Assembly (NCBI GenBank): GCA_964372215.1
Contig: CAYJQC010000021.1
Coordinates: forward strand, 18,195 to 82,194
Direction: 5' to 3'
From: DAIMFL01 sp964372215
Lineage (GTDB): Bacteria; Pseudomonadota; Alphaproteobacteria; Dongiales; Dongiaceae
Length of the DNA: 64,000 nt
Within the stretch, counting starts at the first letter, position 1. Each line of letters starts with the position of its first letter. The notes below the pieces were generated by a model. That model had not been told where the DNA came from, searched no databases, and saw nothing but the letters and a program-made list of their open reading frames with translations. Of the stretch, positions 7,863 through 17,101 are shown piece after piece. The position numbers were made by a program, and so were the translations under genes.

Positions 7863-8330
7863 ATGGAGCCCGCCGCCCCCGTCGCCGAGGATCCGATGGT
7901 CCTGGCCCTGGCCGAGGCCGAGGCCGCCGCGTGCCGCGGCGAGGTCCCGGTCGGGGCGGTGCTGGTGGACGGCGCGACCGGCGCGGTCATCGCCCGGTCC
8001 GGCAACCGGGTCGAGGAACTGGCCGACCCGACCGCCCATGCCGAGATGCTGGCGCTCAAGGCGGGGTTCGCGGCGCGCGGCGCGAAATGGCTCGAGGGCT
8101 GCGACCTCTACGTCACCCTGGAGCCCTGCCCGATGTGCGCCGCGGCGATCTCCCTGGCGCGGCTCCGCCGGCTCTATTTCGGGGCCTACGATCCCAAGAG
8201 CGGCGGGGTCGATCACGGCACGAGGGTGTTCGACCAGCCGACCTGCCACCACCGGCCGGACGTCTATGGCGGGATTCAAGAGCGCGCGGCGGGCGCGTTG
8301 CTGCAGGCGTTCTTCCGCGATAGACGGTAG
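7863..8330 (+). CDS. tadA: tRNA-specific adenosine deaminase / cytidine-deaminase-fold protein TadA
   Basis: A 155-residue zinc deaminase. The catalytic HAE is at 59-61 and the zinc-binding PCPMC at 88-92, with the conserved GAVLVD strand before them and ARLRRLYFGAYDPKSGG after. TadA converts A34 to inosine in tRNA-Arg(ACG). Length and motif spacing fit the bacterial family. The short acidic N-terminal extension is not part of the fold. Confidence 0.93.
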   Translation: MEPAAPVAEDPMVLALAEAEAAACRGEVPVGAVLVDGATGAVIARSGNRVEELADPTAHAEMLALKAGFAARGAKWLEGCDLYVTLEPCPMCAAAISLARLRRLYFGAYDPKSGGVDHGTRVFDQPTCHHRPDVYGGIQERAAGALLQAFFRDRR

Positions 8331-8340
8331 TGCCGCGGCA

Positions 8341-8437
8341 CCCCCCACCCTGACCCCCCGCAAGGGGGGAGGGAAGTTTACGGGCGCGCTCGACAACCCC
8401 CTCCCCCTTGATGGGGGAGGGCCGGGGTGCGGGTGAC
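8341..8437. repeat. C/G-rich inverted intergenic repeat, copy 1
   Basis: The block opens with cccccaccctgaccccccgc and closes with gatgggggagggccggggtg, giving complementary outer arms and smaller internal hairpins. Copies of the same family are at 27195-27298, 29158-29257 and, partly, 41910-41980. It lies between the stops of tadA and the amine oxidase gene. Confidence 0.8.
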
Positions 8438-8453
8438 GGCGCCGAAGTTGCGG

Positions 8454-9707
8454 CTATTTCGCCGCCACCGGCACTTGGCGCCCCAAACTCACGGCCACGG
8501 CGCGCGCCGCCGCCTGGCCGGTGATGTAGGCGCCGTGGGCGGTGGCGTGGAACTCGCGCGAGGTCGCCTCGCCGGCGAAGAACAAGCGGTCGTCGATGGG
8601 TTTCGCCAGCTCGAGGCGCTGGTGGTGCTGGCCGGGCAGGGCGGCGGAGTAGGAGCCCTTGACCCAGGGGTCGCCGTGCCAGGCGGTGACGATGCTGCGG
8701 GTGATGTGCCTGGGGGCGTCGCTGCCCAGGATCTCGGCCATGACCTGCTTGCCGAAGTCGACCGCCGCGGCTTGGCCGGCCCTCTCCAGCCAGATGGCGT
8801 GCCGGCCGCCGGTATAGACCACCGCCCAGGGATCGCCGAACGGGCGCAGGTTGACGCCGGTGAAGGAGCCGTCTTTCAGCTTCACCCCGCCGCCGACCGG
8901 CGCGTTGCCAAACAGGTCGCGGTCGAACAGGAAGCCGATGCGGTTGTGGGTGCCGAGCGGCAACCCGGCGACGGCGTCCTGCTTCCATTGCGGCAGCACC
9001 GGATCGAAGCGGATGTCGCCGGCGCCGAGGATTCCGGTGGAGACCGTGACCAGCACCCGCTTGGCCGTGACCGTGCCCTTGGCGGTATGGAGCACGATCT
9101 CCCTGCCGCCCCAGTCGATGCGCTCCACCGCGCAGTTGTTCGTCACGTCGAGATCGGCGCCGTAGCGCGCGATCAGCGCGCCGTAGCCTTCCTTCAGCGG
9201 CCAGTTCTCGTCGGTGTCGTTGTAGGCAGTGGAGTCCTCGACGGCGACCTGGTCGGGGTCGGCCGCGGTGGCGACCGAGGTCCAATAGTCGCCGAGCCCG
9301 GCCCAGGGGCTGTCGTAGTCGGTCACGTCGGCGATCGACTGGCCGGTGCGCGCCTTGCCGGCCTTCTCGACGGCCGATTCGCGCGCCTCCCAGAACGCCG
9401 CCCAGTCGGGGATCTTGTTGCCGTCGGTCCACTTGCCGTCGACGAAGAGCGCCCGGCCGAACGTGCCCTTGGTGTAGGCGAAGCCGAGGCGGTCGGCGAT
9501 CGCCACCCAGGGATTGAGGCTGGCCGAATGCATCCAGTGGCAGCCGAGGTCGAAGGCCACGCCGGGCGCCAGCTCCTCGGTATGGCCGCGCCCGCCGATG
9601 CGGTGCGAGGCCTCCAGCGTCACCACGTCGAGGCCGAGCTCGCGCGCGGTTCGGGTTGCCGACAGTCCGGCCGCGCCGGCGCCGACGATGGCGAGATCGT
9701 GGGTCAT
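8454..9707 (-). CDS. Flavin amine oxidase family protein
   Basis: A 417-residue FAD enzyme. The dinucleotide-binding motif VGAGAAGLSA is at residues 7-16, followed by LEASHRIGGRGHTE, the second FAD-contact motif of the monoamine oxidase family. The C-terminal LFFAGEATSREFHATAHGAYITG is the family's flavin-anchoring end. It is expected to oxidise an amine or amino acid to an imine with O2 or another acceptor. It starts 10 bases after the PuuB-like gene and is probably its operon partner. The substrate is not known. Confidence 0.88.
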   Translation of the reverse strand: MTHDLAIVGAGAAGLSATRTARELGLDVVTLEASHRIGGRGHTEELAPGVAFDLGCHWMHSASLNPWVAIADRLGFAYTKGTFGRALFVDGKWTDGNKIPDWAAFWEARESAVEKAGKARTGQSIADVTDYDSPWAGLGDYWTSVATAADPDQVAVEDSTAYNDTDENWPLKEGYGALIARYGADLDVTNNCAVERIDWGGREIVLHTAKGTVTAKRVLVTVSTGILGAGDIRFDPVLPQWKQDAVAGLPLGTHNRIGFLFDRDLFGNAPVGGGVKLKDGSFTGVNLRPFGDPWAVVYTGGRHAIWLERAGQAAAVDFGKQVMAEILGSDAPRHITRSIVTAWHGDPWVKGSYSAALPGQHHQRLELAKPIDDRLFFAGEATSREFHATAHGAYITGQAAARAVAVSLGRQVPVAAK

Positions 9708-9717
9708 GTCGTGCCCC

Positions 9718-11016
9718 TCAGACGTTCCGCTTGTCGCGCCATTTGTAGTACGCGATCGAGGCGGCCAGGAACCAGGGATCGCCGCTGTAGAACGGCCGGG
9801 TCTGGAAATCGAGCCCGTCGAAGCTGGTGCGGCCCTCGGCGCCGCCGATGATCTTGTGGCCGAGGCGCCAGCCGAAATAGCTCGCCAGCGAGACACCGGA
9901 ACCGCAGTAGCCCATGGAATAGTACAGCCCGTCCTGCTGGCCGAGATGGGGCAGGGTGTCGAAGGTATAGGCGACGAAGCCGACCCAGCTATGGCTGATC
10001 CGGGTTTCCTTGAGCTGCGGGAAGATCAGGCTCATCCAGTCGTGCAAGCGGGGCGCCGAGACCCGCGGGTCGGTCTCCTTGTAGGCGACCCGGCCGCCGA
10101 ACAGCACGCGGGTCCTGTCCGGCGACAGGCGGTAATAGAACACCAGCTTGCGGGTGTCGCTCATCATCCGGTTGTTGGGCATCAGCCGGTCGGTCAGGTC
10201 GAGCGGCAGCGCCTCGGTGGCGATGATGTAGCTGCCGATCGGGATCACCCGGCGGCGCTGCCACGGCGTCACCGCGGCCGTATAGCCGTTGCTGCAGATC
10301 GCGACGTTGCGCGCCGCGATCGCCCCGCGCGGCGTGGTCACGGTGAAGCCGTCGCCGTTCTTGGCGACTGCCGTCACCGCGCAGTTGCCGATGACCGTGG
10401 CGCCGGCGGCGGTGGCGCGTGCCAGCAGGCCCGCATGGTACTTCGCCGGATCGAGGGCGGCATGGGCCGGGAACACCACGCCGCCATGGTAGTAGTCGCT
10501 GCCGATCTCGCGATGCTGGCCGGCCCGGGCCACCACATGGGCCTCGACCTCCAGGCCGCGCGGCTGGTTGACGACCTCCCGGGCCAGCTTTTCGTACTGC
10601 GCCGGGTTATGCGCGGCGTGGAAGCGCCCGACCACCTGCCAGTCGCAGTCGATGTCTTCCGCCTTGATGAAGTCGCCGATCCAGGCCAGCGCGGTCATGC
10701 CCTCCTTGCGGATGGCGAAGGCGCGCTCGGCCCCGTGGCGAGCTGCGAGTTCGGCATGGCTCGGCTTGATGCTGGTGGAGACCTGGCCGCCGTTGCGGGT
10801 GGAGCAGCCCCAGCCGATGGCTTCGGAATCGAGCACCAGCACGTCGCGCCCGGCGCGCGCCGTCACCAGCGCGGTGGAGAGCCCGGTATAGCCCGAGCCG
10901 ACGACGACGAGGTCGGCCCTGGCCGGCGGCGCGCGGTCGGCGCCGGCGGGCCGCGGCGCCGCCTCCCACCAATAGGGCATGTCCTGGTAGTCGGGCGCGA
11001 ACAGGGAAACGGTCAT
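9718..11016 (-). CDS. FAD-dependent oxidoreductase, PuuB / OrdL (DAO) family
   Basis: From the ATG at 11016 the protein is 432 residues. The FAD motif VVGSGYTGLSTALVTARAG is at about residue 36, and GCSTRNGGQVSTS and YYSMGYCGSGVSLASYFG are typical of gamma-glutamylputrescine oxidase-like DAO proteins; the C-terminal AYYKWRDKRNV also resembles PuuB. The expected reaction is oxidative deamination of a gamma-glutamyl-polyamine or secondary amine. The frame stays open upstream through a GNAT domain, so a fusion protein is possible. No clear Shine-Dalgarno is visible before this internal ATG. Confidence 0.85.
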   Translation of the reverse strand: MTVSLFAPDYQDMPYWWEAAPRPAGADRAPPARADLVVVGSGYTGLSTALVTARAGRDVLVLDSEAIGWGCSTRNGGQVSTSIKPSHAELAARHGAERAFAIRKEGMTALAWIGDFIKAEDIDCDWQVVGRFHAAHNPAQYEKLAREVVNQPRGLEVEAHVVARAGQHREIGSDYYHGGVVFPAHAALDPAKYHAGLLARATAAGATVIGNCAVTAVAKNGDGFTVTTPRGAIAARNVAICSNGYTAAVTPWQRRRVIPIGSYIIATEALPLDLTDRLMPNNRMMSDTRKLVFYYRLSPDRTRVLFGGRVAYKETDPRVSAPRLHDWMSLIFPQLKETRISHSWVGFVAYTFDTLPHLGQQDGLYYSMGYCGSGVSLASYFGWRLGHKIIGGAEGRTSFDGLDFQTRPFYSGDPWFLAASIAYYKWRDKRNV

Positions 11017-11616
11017 GGGGGTGCCGGGGGTCGGGAGGTGTGCGAGGGATCGGAACAAGCGCCGGGCCTTGCGCCCGGCCCCGATCATGCCCCGGCGGTC
11101 GGGGGTGTGTCCATCGGAGGAGCACCCGAACTGGTGGGACGCAGAACCCCGTCTCGTCCGGCGCCAGAACTGAGGCGTGGCTGGCCATGCTCTGGCAAAT
11201 CCAACAGCCCTGTAAAAGGCCTGGGCTGCCTTGTTGCGGCGTACGGCATCGACCCGCACAGCGGCGCAGCCGAGAGCCCCCGACATTTCAACAACCGCAT
11301 CCACAAGCCGCCGGCCGATGCCCTGGCCACGATGCTTCCGTGTGACGAAAAGCAAGTCGATGCTGGCGAATCTGGCGCCATCGACCGGGGAGAAGTGAGG
11401 CTGGAGCAAGGCATACCCGACGACGAGCCCGTCGATTTCGGCAACGAGAATGTGGATGTGCGGAGTCGGGCCGAGCAGCTCCGACGCGAGCTGGTCCGCG
11501 GTGACCTTGGCCGTATGATGGTGTTGCGCGGCGAGAATGCCGGTCATTTCAACAATGATGGGAAGGTCCCGGGCCTCGACCGGCCGGATCGTCACATTCC
11601 CGGCGTTGGGCGTCAT
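11017..11616 (-). CDS. GNAT N-acetyltransferase domain, in frame with the PuuB-like gene and without its own stop
   Basis: From the ATG at 11616, about 140 residues read as a GNAT acetyltransferase: TIRPVEARDLPII start, SIDLLFVTRKHRGQGIGRRLVDAVV (acetyl-CoA pyrophosphate loop), and NKAAQAFYRAVGF at the end. After this, some 60 codons of low-quality, Arg- and Ser-rich sequence run in frame into the oxidoreductase start. Either the two are a real 632-residue fusion, or the GNAT gene lost its stop by a frameshift. The region looks lower in GC than its surroundings. A GAGAA lies just before the ATG. Confidence 0.55.
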
Positions 11617-11640
11617 TTCTCGAAGACCGGTGCCGCGCGA

Positions 11641-11991
11641 TCAAGCCTCTGGCGCTACGTCGCGGTACCACGCGTCGAAGCCGTCCGGCATCGGCAAGCC
11701 AAGATCGCCGCGGCCCTGCTTTAGAAAAGTGAGCCGCCCTTCGCGCGCCTCGGGTGAGGAATAAAGGAACATCGCCATGTTCTTCAGCGCGAGCTCGAGC
11801 GCCTGCACGCCGTCGACACCGCCGGCGCGCCGATCTGCGCGCCCTGGCAACCCTTCGACCCGGTAGGTACAGCACCAGTCGCGCCCGTTGTCATATAGCT
11901 TCGGTGCGAAAACGGTGAGGACCACCGCGCCCTCCCGACCGTCGAGTTCAAAGTTGCGGCGAGCGATGACGTTTCGGTTGTTATCATCCAT
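11641..11991 (-). CDS. Small protein, DUF6968-like
   Basis: A 116-residue soluble protein with an IARRNFELDGREGAVVLTVFAPK start, a WCCTYRVEGLPG core and VQALELALKNMAMFLY, a pattern similar to DUF6968 proteins. It has no signal peptide. Its stop lies 24 bases before the GNAT start on the same strand, so it probably heads that transcript. Like the GNAT it is less GC-rich than nearby genes, which suggests recent acquisition. Function unknown. Confidence 0.6.
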   Translation of the reverse strand: MDDNNRNVIARRNFELDGREGAVVLTVFAPKLYDNGRDWCCTYRVEGLPGRADRRAGGVDGVQALELALKNMAMFLYSSPEAREGRLTFLKQGRGDLGLPMPDGFDAWYRDVAPEA

Positions 11992-12030
11992 AGATATGCA
12001 ATCTAATGGAGAAACGCGAAATGTGCAATC

Positions 12031-13620
12031 CTATCGCCATTCCCTCAACACCGCTTTCGCGCAGTTGTGGCCCGGCGCGCCGGAGACGCCGCCGCCGGGA
12101 TGGGCGCCGGCGCCGCAGAGATAGAGCCCGGCGATCGGCGTGGCATAGCGCGCGGCCCGTGGATGCGGGCGCAGGCTGAAGATCTGATCGAGGTCCATGC
12201 GGCCGTGATAGACGTCGCCGCCGGTCAGCCCGAACACCCGCTCGAGGTCGAGCGGCGTATAGATCTGCCTGGCCACCAGGATGTCGCGGATGTTGGGGGC
12301 GTAGCGCGCGACATGGTCGACGATGAGCTCGGCGACCTCCTCGCGATGGTCGTCCCAGCTCCGCCCGCCCGAGAGGCTGAACGGGAAATGCTGGCACAAC
12401 AGGCCCATGACGTGATGGCCCGGCGGCGCCAGGGAGTCGTCGAGGCTCGACGGAATCACCGCGCTGACGATCGGCACGCGCGGGATCTCGCCGCGCTTGG
12501 CCGCGAGATACGCTACCTCCATGTCGGCGAGCGACGGGATCAGGCGGATGAAGCTCTGGTGCTGCACGCCGACGCCGGTCGACGGCAGGGCGGAGAAATC
12601 GGGCAGGCCGCTGAGCGCCAGGCTCATCCGCACCGTCGCCGATTCCTGGCGGAAGGCGGCGATGTCGGCGGCGAAGCCCTCGTCGAGATGCTCGGGCCCG
12701 ACCAGTTTAAGGAAGGTGCGCTTGGGGTCGGTGTTGGCGAGCACCACCTTGGCAGAGATGGTCTCGTCGCCTTCCAACCGCACCCCGGTGGCGCGGCCGT
12801 TCTCGACGATGATTCTCTCGACGGCCGCAGCCGTGCGGATCTCGACGCCGGCTTCGCGCGCCGCCGCCGCCATGGCCTGGGTGATCGCCCCCATGCCGCC
12901 CTTGACGAACGCCCAGGCGCCGGGATTGCCGTCGATCTCGCCGACCGACAGATGCAGCAGGTTGATCGCCGAGCCCGGCGTCGAGAGCGAGTTGAAGCCG
13001 CTCGCGGTCGCCGACGACGCGTACTTGATCTTCACCACCTCGCTGTCGAACCAGCGGTCGAGGATGTCGCCGACTCCCGTGGTGAAGAGCTGCAGCAAGC
13101 GATGGCGCAGCTCGGGCGACAGCTTGCGCGCATCGTTGCCGAGGCGCAGCGCGTCGGTCAGGTCGGCGATGCCGCCGCCGTGGAGCCGCGGCGGCGGGCG
13201 CAGCATCTGGGCGCGGATGACGGCGCCGACCTCCTCCAGCATGGCGTTGAAGCGCCGCATCGAGTCGTAGTCGCGGTTGGAGAACTTGCCGATCTCGCGC
13301 CGGTCGTTGGCCTCGTCGCCGGTCAGCAGCGTATAGCGCCCGTCGAGCTGCGGCCCGAACGTGCCCTTGATCGGAATCGTCTGGTAGCCGTGGCGCTTCA
13401 AGTCTAGGTCGCGTATCACCTCGGGCCGCAACAGACTCACCACGTAGGAGGCCATGGAGTTGCGGTAGCCGGGATGGAACTCCTCGGTGACCGCGGCGCC
13501 GCCGACCACGCTGCGGCGCTCCAGCACCAGGACCCGCTTGCCCGCCTTGCCGAGATAGGCGGCGGCGGTCAGGCCGTTATGCCCGCCGCCCACCACGATC
13601 GCGTCATACGCTACGGCCAT
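12031..13620 (-). CDS. NAD(P)/FAD-dependent oxidoreductase, phytoene-desaturase-like
   Basis: A 529-residue FAD protein. VVGGGHNGLTAAAYLGKAGKRVLVLERR at residues 9-36 is the Rossmann FAD motif of the phytoene dehydrogenase superfamily, and GLYLCGAGAHPGGGVSGAPGHN near the C terminus is its matching end motif. GGMGAITQAMA in the middle is also typical. The ATG at 13620 has a strong GGAGAGGGG binding site. Homologues of this subtype occur outside carotenoid clusters, and no carotenoid genes are nearby, so a carotenoid substrate should not be assumed. Confidence 0.88.
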   Translation of the reverse strand: MAVAYDAIVVGGGHNGLTAAAYLGKAGKRVLVLERRSVVGGAAVTEEFHPGYRNSMASYVVSLLRPEVIRDLDLKRHGYQTIPIKGTFGPQLDGRYTLLTGDEANDRREIGKFSNRDYDSMRRFNAMLEEVGAVIRAQMLRPPPRLHGGGIADLTDALRLGNDARKLSPELRHRLLQLFTTGVGDILDRWFDSEVVKIKYASSATASGFNSLSTPGSAINLLHLSVGEIDGNPGAWAFVKGGMGAITQAMAAAAREAGVEIRTAAAVERIIVENGRATGVRLEGDETISAKVVLANTDPKRTFLKLVGPEHLDEGFAADIAAFRQESATVRMSLALSGLPDFSALPSTGVGVQHQSFIRLIPSLADMEVAYLAAKRGEIPRVPIVSAVIPSSLDDSLAPPGHHVMGLLCQHFPFSLSGGRSWDDHREEVAELIVDHVARYAPNIRDILVARQIYTPLDLERVFGLTGGDVYHGRMDLDQIFSLRPHPRAARYATPIAGLYLCGAGAHPGGGVSGAPGHNCAKAVLREWR

Positions 13621-14236
13621 GTCCCCTCTCCAATGCGGCGAGTTGCCGGTCATGCAACCGGTGGAGCGTCGCGAGCGCCGCGATGGCGCCGATCAGCGCC
13701 AGGAACATGTCCCACTGGGTGTCCCAGATGTCGCCCTGGGTCGCCAGGAAGGCGTCGCCCCTGGCGCCGGCCAGCAGCGACACCCACCACTCGAACAGCT
13801 CGAAGAAGGCGCTGAAGGCGAGGCAGATCGAGAGCACGACGAAGCCGAGCCAGCCTGTGCCGGCAAGCGGCGAGCGGCGCACCAGGATCTCGCGCGCCAG
13901 GATCGCCGGCACGAAGCCCTGGGCCAGGTGGCCGAGCCGGTCGTAATGGTTGCGCGACAGCTCGAACAGATCCTGGAACCAGAATCCGAGCGGCACCTGG
14001 GCATAGGTGTAGTGCCCGCCCAGCAGCAGGATCGCGCCATGGATCAGCAGCAGGCGGCATAGCAGCGGCGTCAGCGGGAAACGCCGCCAGGTGAAGGGCA
14101 GCACGGCGATGCCGATGGCGACTGGCGCCACCTCGAGATACCAGGTCAGCCGGTCGGTCGGCCCGATGCCCGACAGGATCAGCAGCGCTGCGGCGGCGAG
14201 CAGCAGGACCAGTGGCTCGCGGCGCGGTTCGGTCAC
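13604..14236 (-). CDS. DUF2238 (YjdF-type) inner-membrane protein
   Basis: A 210-residue integral membrane protein with about six hydrophobic segments. FELSRNHYDRLGHLAQGFVPAI and FFELFEWW, followed by TQGDIWDTQWDM, are DUF2238 signatures. A GTG start at 14236 is chosen because upstream codons lie over purD and do not look like protein. Its end overlaps the start of the oxidoreductase gene by 17 bases, implying co-transcription. Function unknown. Confidence 0.85.
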   Translation of the reverse strand: MTEPRREPLVLLLAAAALLILSGIGPTDRLTWYLEVAPVAIGIAVLPFTWRRFPLTPLLCRLLLIHGAILLLGGHYTYAQVPLGFWFQDLFELSRNHYDRLGHLAQGFVPAILAREILVRRSPLAGTGWLGFVVLSICLAFSAFFELFEWWVSLLAGARGDAFLATQGDIWDTQWDMFLALIGAIAALATLHRLHDRQLAALERGHGRSV

Positions 14237-14246
14237 GCGCCGCGCC

Positions 14247-15527
14247 CTACTTCCCGGCCTTGACCGCGCGCCAGCCGATGTCGCGGCGGCAGAAGCCGTG
14301 CGGCCAGTCGATCCGGTCGATCGCCGCGTAGGCTTGGCGCTGTGCCGCCGCGATGCTGGCGCCGGTGGCGCAGACGCTGAGCACGCGCCCGCCACTGGCG
14401 AGCAGCCGGCCGCTCGCATCGCGGGTCGTGCCGGCATGGAACACGGTGACGTCGGTGATCTGCAGCGCCTTGTCGATGCCCCGGATCTCGGTGCCCTTCT
14501 CGTAGTCGCCGGGATAGCCCTCGGCCGCCATCACCACGGCGAGCGCCGCATGCGGCTCCCAGCGCAAGTGGAAATGGTCGAGCTCGCCGTCGCGCGCGGC
14601 GATCAGCGCCGGCAGCAGGTCGGACTTCAGCCGCAGGCACAACACCTGGCATTCCGGATCGCCGAAACGCACATTGTATTCCAGCAGCTTCGGCCCGTCG
14701 GCGGTGATCATCAGGCCGGCGAACAGCACGCCGCGGAACGGCCGGTCCTCCGCCGCCATGGCGCGCACGGTCGGATCGATGATCTCCAGCATCACCCGGC
14801 CGGTCATGTCCTCGGTCATGACCGGCGCCGGCGAATAGGCGCCCATGCCGCCGGTGTTGGGGCCGGTGTCGCCGTCGCCCGCCGCCTTGTGGTCCTGGGC
14901 CGAGGCCAGCGGCAGGGCGGTGCTGCCGTCGACCAGGGCGAAGAAGCTCGCCTCCTCGCCCTCGAGGAATTCCTCGATCACGATCTCCTCGCTGGCGCCG
15001 CCGAACTGGCGGGCCTCCAGCATGGCGTCGATCGCGGCGTCGGCCTCGGCCAGGGTGCGGGCGATCACCACGCCCTTGCCGGCGGCCAGGCCGTCGGCCT
15101 TGACCACGATCGGCAGCCCGCGCCCGCGCAGGAATTCCTTGGCGGCGCCGGCATTGGTGAAGCGGCCATAGGCGGCGGTCGGGATGTTGTGGCGGACGCA
15201 GAGGTCCTTCATGAAGGCCTTCGAGCCCTCGAGCACCGCCGCCTCGGCCGAGGGGCCGAAGGTCTTGACGCCCTCGGCCTCCAGCCGGTCGGCGAGCCCC
15301 GCGACCAGCGGCGCCTCCGGCCCGACCACCACGAAGTCGATGGCGTGCTCGACCGCGAAGGCGACCAGCGCGCGGATGTCGTCGACCGCGATCGCCACGC
15401 ATTCCGCCTGTTCGGCGATGCCGGCATTGCCCGGCGCGCAATACAGCTTGTCGCACAGCGGCGAAGCGGCGATCGACCAGCACAGCGCGTGCTCGCGCCC
15501 GCCCGACCCGACGACGAGAACCTTCAT
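14247..15527 (-). CDS. purD: Phosphoribosylamine-glycine ligase PurD
   Basis: A 426-residue ATP-grasp enzyme. The N terminus MKVLVVGSGGREHALCWSI is diagnostic, and PIVVKADGLAAGKGVVIA carries the ATP-binding lysine. GPNTGGMGAYSPAP and EYNVRFGDPECQ are conserved PurD motifs. It makes glycinamide ribonucleotide in step 2 of purine synthesis. It is divergent from xseA, with a 53-base gap that must hold both promoters. Confidence 0.97.
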   Translation of the reverse strand: MKVLVVGSGGREHALCWSIAASPLCDKLYCAPGNAGIAEQAECVAIAVDDIRALVAFAVEHAIDFVVVGPEAPLVAGLADRLEAEGVKTFGPSAEAAVLEGSKAFMKDLCVRHNIPTAAYGRFTNAGAAKEFLRGRGLPIVVKADGLAAGKGVVIARTLAEADAAIDAMLEARQFGGASEEIVIEEFLEGEEASFFALVDGSTALPLASAQDHKAAGDGDTGPNTGGMGAYSPAPVMTEDMTGRVMLEIIDPTVRAMAAEDRPFRGVLFAGLMITADGPKLLEYNVRFGDPECQVLCLRLKSDLLPALIAARDGELDHFHLRWEPHAALAVVMAAEGYPGDYEKGTEIRGIDKALQITDVTVFHAGTTRDASGRLLASGGRVLSVCATGASIAAAQRQAYAAIDRIDWPHGFCRRDIGWRAVKAGK

Positions 15528-15580
15528 GATTCGGCGGCACTCCTTGAGCTTCCGGTGGCGCCCTCTGTTAGCATAGAATC

Positions 15581-17101
15581 ATGGCCATGAGCGAAGCCCC
15601 CACCGCGGCCCAGCCGGGCGCCGCCGCGCCGCCCGTCCACAACCTGCCGGAATTCAGCGTCAGCGAGATCAGCCAGGCGGTGAAGCGCACGCTCGAGGGC
15701 AGCTTCGAACGGGTCCGGGTGCGCGGCGAGGTGTCCCAGCCGAAATACCATTCCTCCGGCCACCTCTATCTCCGGCTCAAGGACGAGAACGCGGTGCTGG
15801 AGGCGGTGTGCTGGCGCTCGACCGTCGGGCGGCTGAAGCTGCGGGTCGAGGAGGGGATGGAGGTGATCGCGACCGGGCGCATCACCACCTATCCCGGCGG
15901 CTCGAAGTACCAGATCGTCATCGACTCGGTGGAGCTCGCCGGCGAAGGCGCGCTCTTGAAGCTGCTCGAGGATCGCCGCCGCCGCCTTGCCGCCGAGGGC
16001 CTGTTCGACGAGTCGCGCAAGCGACCGATCCCGCTGCTGCCCGCGGTGATCGGCGTGGTCACCTCGCCGACCGGGGCGGTGATCCGCGACATCCTGCACC
16101 GCCTGGCCGACCGCTTTCCGCGCCACGTGCTGATCTGGCCGGTGGCGGTCCAGGGCGAGACCGCGGCGGCGCAGGTGGCGGCGGCGATTCGCGGCTTCAA
16201 CGCCCTGGTGCCGCATGGCAAGGTGCCGCGGCCGGACGTGCTGATCGTGGCGCGCGGCGGCGGCAGCCTCGAGGATCTCTGGGCGTTCAACGAGGAGGTG
16301 GTGGTGCGGGCCGCCGCCGAGTCGGCGATTCCGCTGATCTCCGCCGTCGGCCACGAGACCGACACTACGCTGATCGACTTCGTGTCCGACCGCCGGGCGC
16401 CGACGCCGAGCGCGGCGGCCGAGATGGCGGTGCCGGTCCGGGCCGAGCTGCTGGCCGAGGTGCTGGAGCGCGGCCGGCGCATGATGGGCGCCATGAACCG
16501 GATGGTGGCGGAGCGCCGCGTCGAGGTCGAAGGCCTCGGCCGCGGCCTGCCCGATCCGCAGCGCTTGCTCGAGGACAAGACCCAGCGGCTCGATTCCTGG
16601 GCGGAGCGCTTCGCCAATGCGCGCGGGCCGTACCTGGCGGCGCGGCGCGACCGGCTGGCCGGCCTCGCCGCCAAGCTGCCGACGCCGAACCAGCAGATCC
16701 GCACACGGGGGCAGGAGCTGCGCCACGCGGCGGACCGGCTGATCGGCGGCCTGCGCCAGACGGTGACCGCGCGCCGTCACCGCTTCGATCAGGCGGCCGG
16801 CGGGTTGCGGCGCTCGCTGCTCGACGAGATGACCCGCCATCGCGCGCTGCAGCTCGACTCGCTGGCGCGGCTGCTGGAAAGCTATTCCTATGATGGGGTT
16901 CTGGCGCGCGGCTTCGCCCTGGTGCGCGATGCCGGCGGCGGCCCGGTGATGTCGGCGGCGGCGGTCGCCGCCGGGGACGAGCTGCATCTGCAGTTCCATG
17001 ACGGCGAGATCGCGGCGATCGCCGGGGGCGCGCCGCGCCGGCCGGCGGCGCCCAAGGCGAAGAGCGCCAAGTCCAGGGACGATCAGGGGTCGCTGCTGTG
17101 A
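15581..17101 (+). CDS. xseA: Exodeoxyribonuclease VII large subunit XseA
   Basis: A 506-residue protein. The N-terminal OB fold (about residues 20-115) contains RGEVSQPKYHSSGHLYLRLKDE. The catalytic domain has GVVTSPTGAVIRDILHRLADRFP and ARGGGSLEDLWAFNEE, then a coiled-coil region. With XseB it degrades single-stranded DNA to oligonucleotides. Another in-frame ATG lies two codons downstream. A TAGCAT six bases before the first ATG could be a -10 element of a leaderless transcript, but the -35 (TTGAGC) spacing of 19 is poor. The stop overlaps the GTG of the next gene. Confidence 0.96.
   Translation: MAMSEAPTAAQPGAAAPPVHNLPEFSVSEISQAVKRTLEGSFERVRVRGEVSQPKYHSSGHLYLRLKDENAVLEAVCWRSTVGRLKLRVEEGMEVIATGRITTYPGGSKYQIVIDSVELAGEGALLKLLEDRRRRLAAEGLFDESRKRPIPLLPAVIGVVTSPTGAVIRDILHRLADRFPRHVLIWPVAVQGETAAAQVAAAIRGFNALVPHGKVPRPDVLIVARGGGSLEDLWAFNEEVVVRAAAESAIPLISAVGHETDTTLIDFVSDRRAPTPSAAAEMAVPVRAELLAEVLERGRRMMGAMNRMVAERRVEVEGLGRGLPDPQRLLEDKTQRLDSWAERFANARGPYLAARRDRLAGLAAKLPTPNQQIRTRGQELRHAADRLIGGLRQTVTARRHRFDQAAGGLRRSLLDEMTRHRALQLDSLARLLESYSYDGVLARGFALVRDAGGGPVMSAAAVAAGDELHLQFHDGEIAAIAGGAPRRPAAPKAKSAKSRDDQGSLL

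Noticed and set aside
11100..12030. Genomic island
   Set aside because: Lower GC over about 1 kb and a possible frameshift are seen, but there is no integrase, tRNA or attachment repeat.
12031..13620. Carotenoid biosynthesis gene
   Set aside because: The protein is phytoene-desaturase-like, but no crtB, crtE or other pathway gene is near, and this subtype is common in non-carotenoid contexts.
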